NCBI GenBank assembly: GCA_005799475.1
Contig: SYGQ01000129.1
Span: 1 to 16,595, forward strand
DNA from: Planctomycetia bacterium
Lineage (GTDB): Bacteria; Planctomycetota; Phycisphaerae; Phycisphaerales; SM1A02
DNA: 16,595 nt
Direction: 5' to 3'
The translations under genes and the position numbers were made by a program. Position 1 is the first letter of the stretch. Every line of letters begins with the position of its first letter. Shown here piece after piece: positions 13,578-16,595 of the stretch. The notes below the pieces were generated by a model. The model saw only the letters and a program-made list of their open reading frames with translations, had not been told where the DNA came from and made no database searches.

Positions 13578-14212
13578 TGCTGACTCGAACGCACCGCGGC
13601 TTCACGCTCGTCGAGACGCTCGTCGCTATCGGCATCATCACACTCCTCGTGGCGATCATGGTCCCGACCGTCAAGATGGTGCAGGCCGAATCGCGCAACA
13701 CGGCGTGTCTCTCCAACCTCAAGCAGAACTACCAGGCGCTTCAGGCCTACCAGACCGCCAACAAGGGAATCCTCGCGATGTGCGAGTTTCTTCCGGTGGT
13801 CACACCCGACGGGATTGAGGGAGGTCTTCCGAATCTGCTGAGCGCGTACCTGCCCGTCGAAAGCGCCTCGTGGTTTTGTCCAGCCGACTTCGACTCCGAG
13901 TCCACCGACACTGGGACGAGTTTCACCTACCTGCCGGGACTCCTTCGGTTCGCGCCGGAGATTCAACTGGAGGTTCTCCAGGCGCTTGTCCAGCTGCCGC
14001 CGCAGACGATTGAGCGGCAACGGACGCGTGTGCGCCTCGAGACCGAGTCCAAACTTACTGCGCGGCTCTTCGAGAACGACACGAAGAGTTTGTTCCCGCT
14101 TCTGATGGACAGCGAGGACCGGCACTTCGGCACGCGGATCCCTAGAAATGGCGTCTTCTACGACGGATCGGCGCGCGCGATGATCGTCGAAGCCAATACG
14201 GCGGTGGACTGA
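13574..14212 (+). CDS. Type II secretion / type IV pilin-like protein
   Basis: The 212-residue product has a class III signal: a short positive leader ending RG, then FTLVETLVAIGIITLLVAIM. Cleavage is expected between G9 and F10, with the conserved glutamate at mature position 5 (E14) and a hydrophobic helix to about residue 30. The body has planctomycete prepilin-like traits: NTACLSNLKQNYQALQAYQ, a single SWFCPADFDS cysteine region, and near the end NGVFYDGSARAM, which resembles the N.x.F.DG element of DUF1559-type proteins. It would be processed by a PilD-type peptidase and sit in the inner membrane or a pseudopilus. It overlaps ftsY by 4 bp and abuts the next gene, an unusual setting for a pilin. 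No secretion ATPase or other pilin gene is nearby. Confidence 0.88.
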   Translation: MMLTRTHRGFTLVETLVAIGIITLLVAIMVPTVKMVQAESRNTACLSNLKQNYQALQAYQTANKGILAMCEFLPVVTPDGIEGGLPNLLSAYLPVESASWFCPADFDSESTDTGTSFTYLPGLLRFAPEIQLEVLQALVQLPPQTIERQRTRVRLETESKLTARLFENDTKSLFPLLMDSEDRHFGTRIPRNGVFYDGSARAMIVEANTAVD

Positions 14213-14878
14213 ATGGCGAGCGCTTCCACATGGCGAAGATCGACCGCGGTCGCCGTCATCGCGCTCGTCGCGGCGACTATCTACTGGTGGGGATGGGTGC
14301 GTTGGAAGCCGCCGCCATCGATCTTTGACACACCGGTGGACGATGTGCTCGCCTATCTGGCGCTCGATGACTTCAACAAGCTGCCGCTCGACGAGCGCAT
14401 GCGGTTCCTCATGGACTTGGCGAAGCGGTTTCGCGGCATGGAGACCTCGGACAGCGCCGCGATGGCAGGGTTCTTCGCCGGGGTGACCGGGCCCGCACGC
14501 AAGCAACTGACGCAGAACGCGCGCGTCTTGGCTCGCGACATTCTCGCGCAGGGAGCGTCTGGCTATTTCTCGTCGCCAGACAAGGGCAAGTACATCGATG
14601 ACTGGGTTCTCGAGTGGATGAAGACCGGGGAGCGACTCGCCACAGGGAAGGAACGCGAACGATCCGACCGGGAGCGACTCGACGGGATCAAGCGCCAAGC
14701 CACGCGGAACGACCAGAGATTCAGCGAAGGGACGACGCCGCCGCTGACCGAAGACAATGCGCTCGACTTTGTCAGTTTCTGGCAGAAGGAAGTCGAGGGG
14801 ACCGCGTCGCCCAAGCAGCAGGGGCAGATTGCGCGGTTTCTCGATGATGTGCGCAAGCGATTCTCGGATGCCTTCTGA
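14213..14878 (+). CDS. Single-pass membrane protein of unknown function
   Basis: I do not recognise the family. The 221-residue product has one N-terminal hydrophobic helix (about 11-29, TAVAVIALVAATIYWWGWV), so most of it probably faces the periplasm. The rest is helical and charged: DDVLAYLALDDFNKLPLDER, RMRFLMDLAKRFRGM, an arginine- and glutamate-rich stretch (ERERSDRERLDGIKRQATR, about 143-161), and a C-terminal helix QIARFLDDVRKRFSD. No cysteines or catalytic motif stand out. The ATG follows the prepilin-like stop directly, and its 3' end overlaps the helicase gene by 11 bp, so it is translated as part of the same operon. It might assist the prepilin-like protein, by position only. Confidence 0.75.
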   Translation: MASASTWRRSTAVAVIALVAATIYWWGWVRWKPPPSIFDTPVDDVLAYLALDDFNKLPLDERMRFLMDLAKRFRGMETSDSAAMAGFFAGVTGPARKQLTQNARVLARDILAQGASGYFSSPDKGKYIDDWVLEWMKTGERLATGKERERSDRERLDGIKRQATRNDQRFSEGTTPPLTEDNALDFVSFWQKEVEGTASPKQQGQIARFLDDVRKRFSDAF

Positions 14879-16595
14879 GTCTGTCGCCCCGGAGGGACTT
14901 CCGGTCCGGGCCCACGCGTCAGAGATCGTGCGGTATGCGCTCAGCCGGTGCGCAATGGTGCTCGTCGCGCAGACGGGTTCGGGCAAGACCACGCAGGTGC
15001 CGAGGATCCTTCATGAGGCTGGGATCTCGCGCGATGGCATGATCGTCGTCCTGCAGCCGCGCCGACTGGCGGCGCGGGCGGTGGCGCGACGCGTGGCGCA
15101 GGAAGTGGGGACTCCGCTCGGTGGGCTTGTCGGATTTCGAACTCGCTACGAGAGATCCGAGTCGCGCGACACGCGAATCCTGTTCGTGACCGACGGCCTG
15201 TTCATTCGACTTGCCCAACAGGACCCCGAGTTGCGCGGTGTGGCGGCGGTCGTCCTCGACGAGTTTCATGAGCGGACGATCGCGACCGATGTGGCCGCAG
15301 GACTCGTGCGGAGGCTTCGGCAGGGGAGTCGTCCCGATCTCGTGGCCGTTGTCATGAGCGCGACGCTCGAAGGGCAGTCGCTTGCGCGCGCCTTTGGGGC
15401 GCAACACATCGAGATTCCGGGCCGGCTTCACCGGGTCGAAGTGACCTACGCAGGGGACTCCCGCCTAGGCGACGACCCATGCGCGCGCGCGGCCGAGGTC
15501 GCGGTCGATGCGCTTGGGCGTGGCGATGGCGACACGCTCATCTTCATGCCTGGCCGAAGGGAGATCACTGAGACGATCGGTGCACTCGAGCGTCGACTTG
15601 GCGGCAGGCCATTCGACATTTGTGCGCTGCATGGGTCGCAGACGGCCGAGGAACAGGACCTCGCGCTCGCGCCGTCGGCGCGCCGAAAGATCGTTGTGGC
15701 GACGAACATCGCCGAGACGAGCCTCACGATTCCCGGCGTCACGCTCGTCATTGACAGCGGACTCGCGCGTGTGCATCGGTTCGATCCGTTGCGTGACCTC
15801 AACGCACTCCGTCTGGAGCCCATCAGCGTCGCGAGCGCACGGCAGCGCGCCGGCCGTGCCGGGCGTACGGCGCCCGGGCGATGCGTGCGGCTTTGGAGCA
15901 CGACGAGCGAGCATCGGCGCGAAGCATTCGACACACCTGAACTGCACCGCATCGATCTCTCAGAGCCGATGCTCTGGCTCGCGGCCATGGGAGAACGCGA
16001 TCCACTCGCCTTTCCCTGGATTGATGCGCCGCGTGACGCGGCGCTCGCGCGCGCGCGGGGCGTGCTCGTGGAGTGCGGCGCCCTCGACGAGCGTGGCGCG
16101 CTCACGGCGATGGGTCGTTCGATGTCGCGCCTCCCGGCGCACCCGCGGATCGCACGGGCCCTCGTCGAAGCCGCGCGCCGGGGCTGCGTCGATCGCGCGG
16201 CGCTGTGGGCGGCGATCATCGGTGAACGAGACTGTGCCGAGCGAGCCGAGGTGGGTTGGCTCCGCGATCAGCTCCAGGCGGGCGATCTTCAGGGGGATCT
16301 CTTGGCGCGCGAGCGTGCGATCACCGCATCCCAGCGACCAGTCCGCCACTCTCAGCTCGATCGCGATGCCGTGTTCGAGGTGCGAAGAGCCGCCGAGGAT
16401 CTCGCGCGAGCCGCGTCGCGCCTCACGCTGCCCACGGCCGCGCCGTCACATGCGGCAGACGGCGAGGACGAATCCATCGCCGCATGCTTCATGCTCGGGT
16501 TTCCTGACCGCATCGCATGGCGGTTCGACCGTCACAAGCCGCACGCCACGATGGCATCGCGGCGCAAGGTCGCCGTGGACAAGCGAAGCCTGCAC
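14868..16595 (+). CDS. hrpB: DEAH-type ATP-dependent RNA helicase HrpB, C-terminal part beyond the window
   Basis: Superfamily 2 helicase of the HrpA/HrpB group, a presumed RNA helicase. The first 576 residues are present and the frame is open to the window edge (full-length HrpB is about 800). Motif I is TGSGKTT (36-42), Ia QPRRLAAR (63-70), II DEFHER (131-136; DEFH rather than DEAH is typical of HrpB), III SAT (164-166), V ATNIAETSLTIPG (278-290) and VI QRAGRAGR (326-333). An HA2-like helical region follows (LSEPMLWLAAMG, LTAMGRSMSRLPAHPRIARA). The ATG at 14868 lies inside the last codons of the preceding gene, and Walker A comes only 35 residues in, as expected for HrpB. Confidence 0.93.
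   Translation, partial: MPSESVAPEGLPVRAHASEIVRYALSRCAMVLVAQTGSGKTTQVPRILHEAGISRDGMIVVLQPRRLAARAVARRVAQEVGTPLGGLVGFRTRYERSESRDTRILFVTDGLFIRLAQQDPELRGVAAVVLDEFHERTIATDVAAGLVRRLRQGSRPDLVAVVMSATLEGQSLARAFGAQHIEIPGRLHRVEVTYAGDSRLGDDPCARAAEVAVDALGRGDGDTLIFMPGRREITETIGALERRLGGRPFDICALHGSQTAEEQDLALAPSARRKIVVATNIAETSLTIPGVTLVIDSGLARVHRFDPLRDLNALRLEPISVASARQRAGRAGRTAPGRCVRLWSTTSEHRREAFDTPELHRIDLSEPMLWLAAMGERDPLAFPWIDAPRDAALARARGVLVECGALDERGALTAMGRSMSRLPAHPRIARALVEAARRGCVDRAALWAAIIGERDCAERAEVGWLRDQLQAGDLQGDLLARERAITASQRPVRHSQLDRDAVFEVRRAAEDLARAASRLTLPTAAPSHAADGEDESIAACFMLGFPDRIAWRFDRHKPHATMASRRKVAVDKRSLH

Noticed and set aside
13253..14992. 579-codon minus-strand frame opposite ftsY, the prepilin-like gene and the membrane-protein gene
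   Set aside because: All three plus-strand genes have recognisable features and overlap in operon fashion; the antisense product has no recognisable domain.
1..16595. Defence island, prophage or transposon
   Set aside because: No integrase, transposase, terminal repeat, nuclease or toxin-antitoxin gene was seen; the genes are mainly conserved chromosomal functions.

Overview
The window is a densely packed, high-GC bacterial chromosome segment holding fifteen protein genes and almost no intergenic DNA. The gene set points to a Planctomycetota bacterium, probably of the class Phycisphaerae. The clues are a membrane protein with a CxxC...CPEC zinc ribbon of the kind common in that phylum, an outer-membrane LptD-type protein, a prepilin-like protein inside a housekeeping operon, and sparse Shine-Dalgarno sites. 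This placement is an inference from gene style, not from a marker comparison. I see no rRNA, tRNA, CRISPR array, insertion sequence, phage or integrase.

Layout. (1) 1-2757, minus strand: groEL, running off the left edge inside its glycine-methionine tail, and upstream of it a zinc-ribbon membrane protein. (2) 2783-3709, plus: a MoxR-family AAA ATPase. (3) 3737-4309, minus: a small membrane-anchored protein with a possible NTF2-like domain. (4) 4333-7477, plus: a tightly linked or overlapping run of a Lon N-terminal-domain protein, a HAD phosphatase, a LemA protein and RuvB. (5) 7508-11620, minus: a UbiA-like membrane protein followed by the large LptD-type protein. (6) 11650-16595, plus: ribH, nusB, ftsY, a prepilin-like protein, a single-pass membrane protein and an HrpB-type helicase that runs off the right edge. 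Neighbours in this run overlap by 4 to 11 bases or lie within 3 bases of each other.

How it works together. Most genes are housekeeping: protein folding (GroEL), Holliday-junction branch migration (RuvB), riboflavin synthesis (RibH), transcription antitermination (NusB), membrane targeting (FtsY) and outer-membrane assembly (LptD). No defence or mobile system is visible.

The most striking signal lies between genes. All three divergent gene pairs (1843-2757/2783-3709, 3737-4309/4333-5058, 10646-11620/11650-12165) are separated by only 23 to 29 bp. Each spacer contains one decamer of the form ANNNTANNNT, which reads as a TANNNT -10 box on both strands sharing the central TA. In five of the six directions the box ends 6 to 8 nt before the start codon, the geometry of leaderless transcription. 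Genes inside operons (LemA, RuvB, FtsY), and groEL with its 154-bp upstream region, have Shine-Dalgarno sites instead. Both convergent gene pairs have an inverted repeat across their junction that could act as a two-way terminator.
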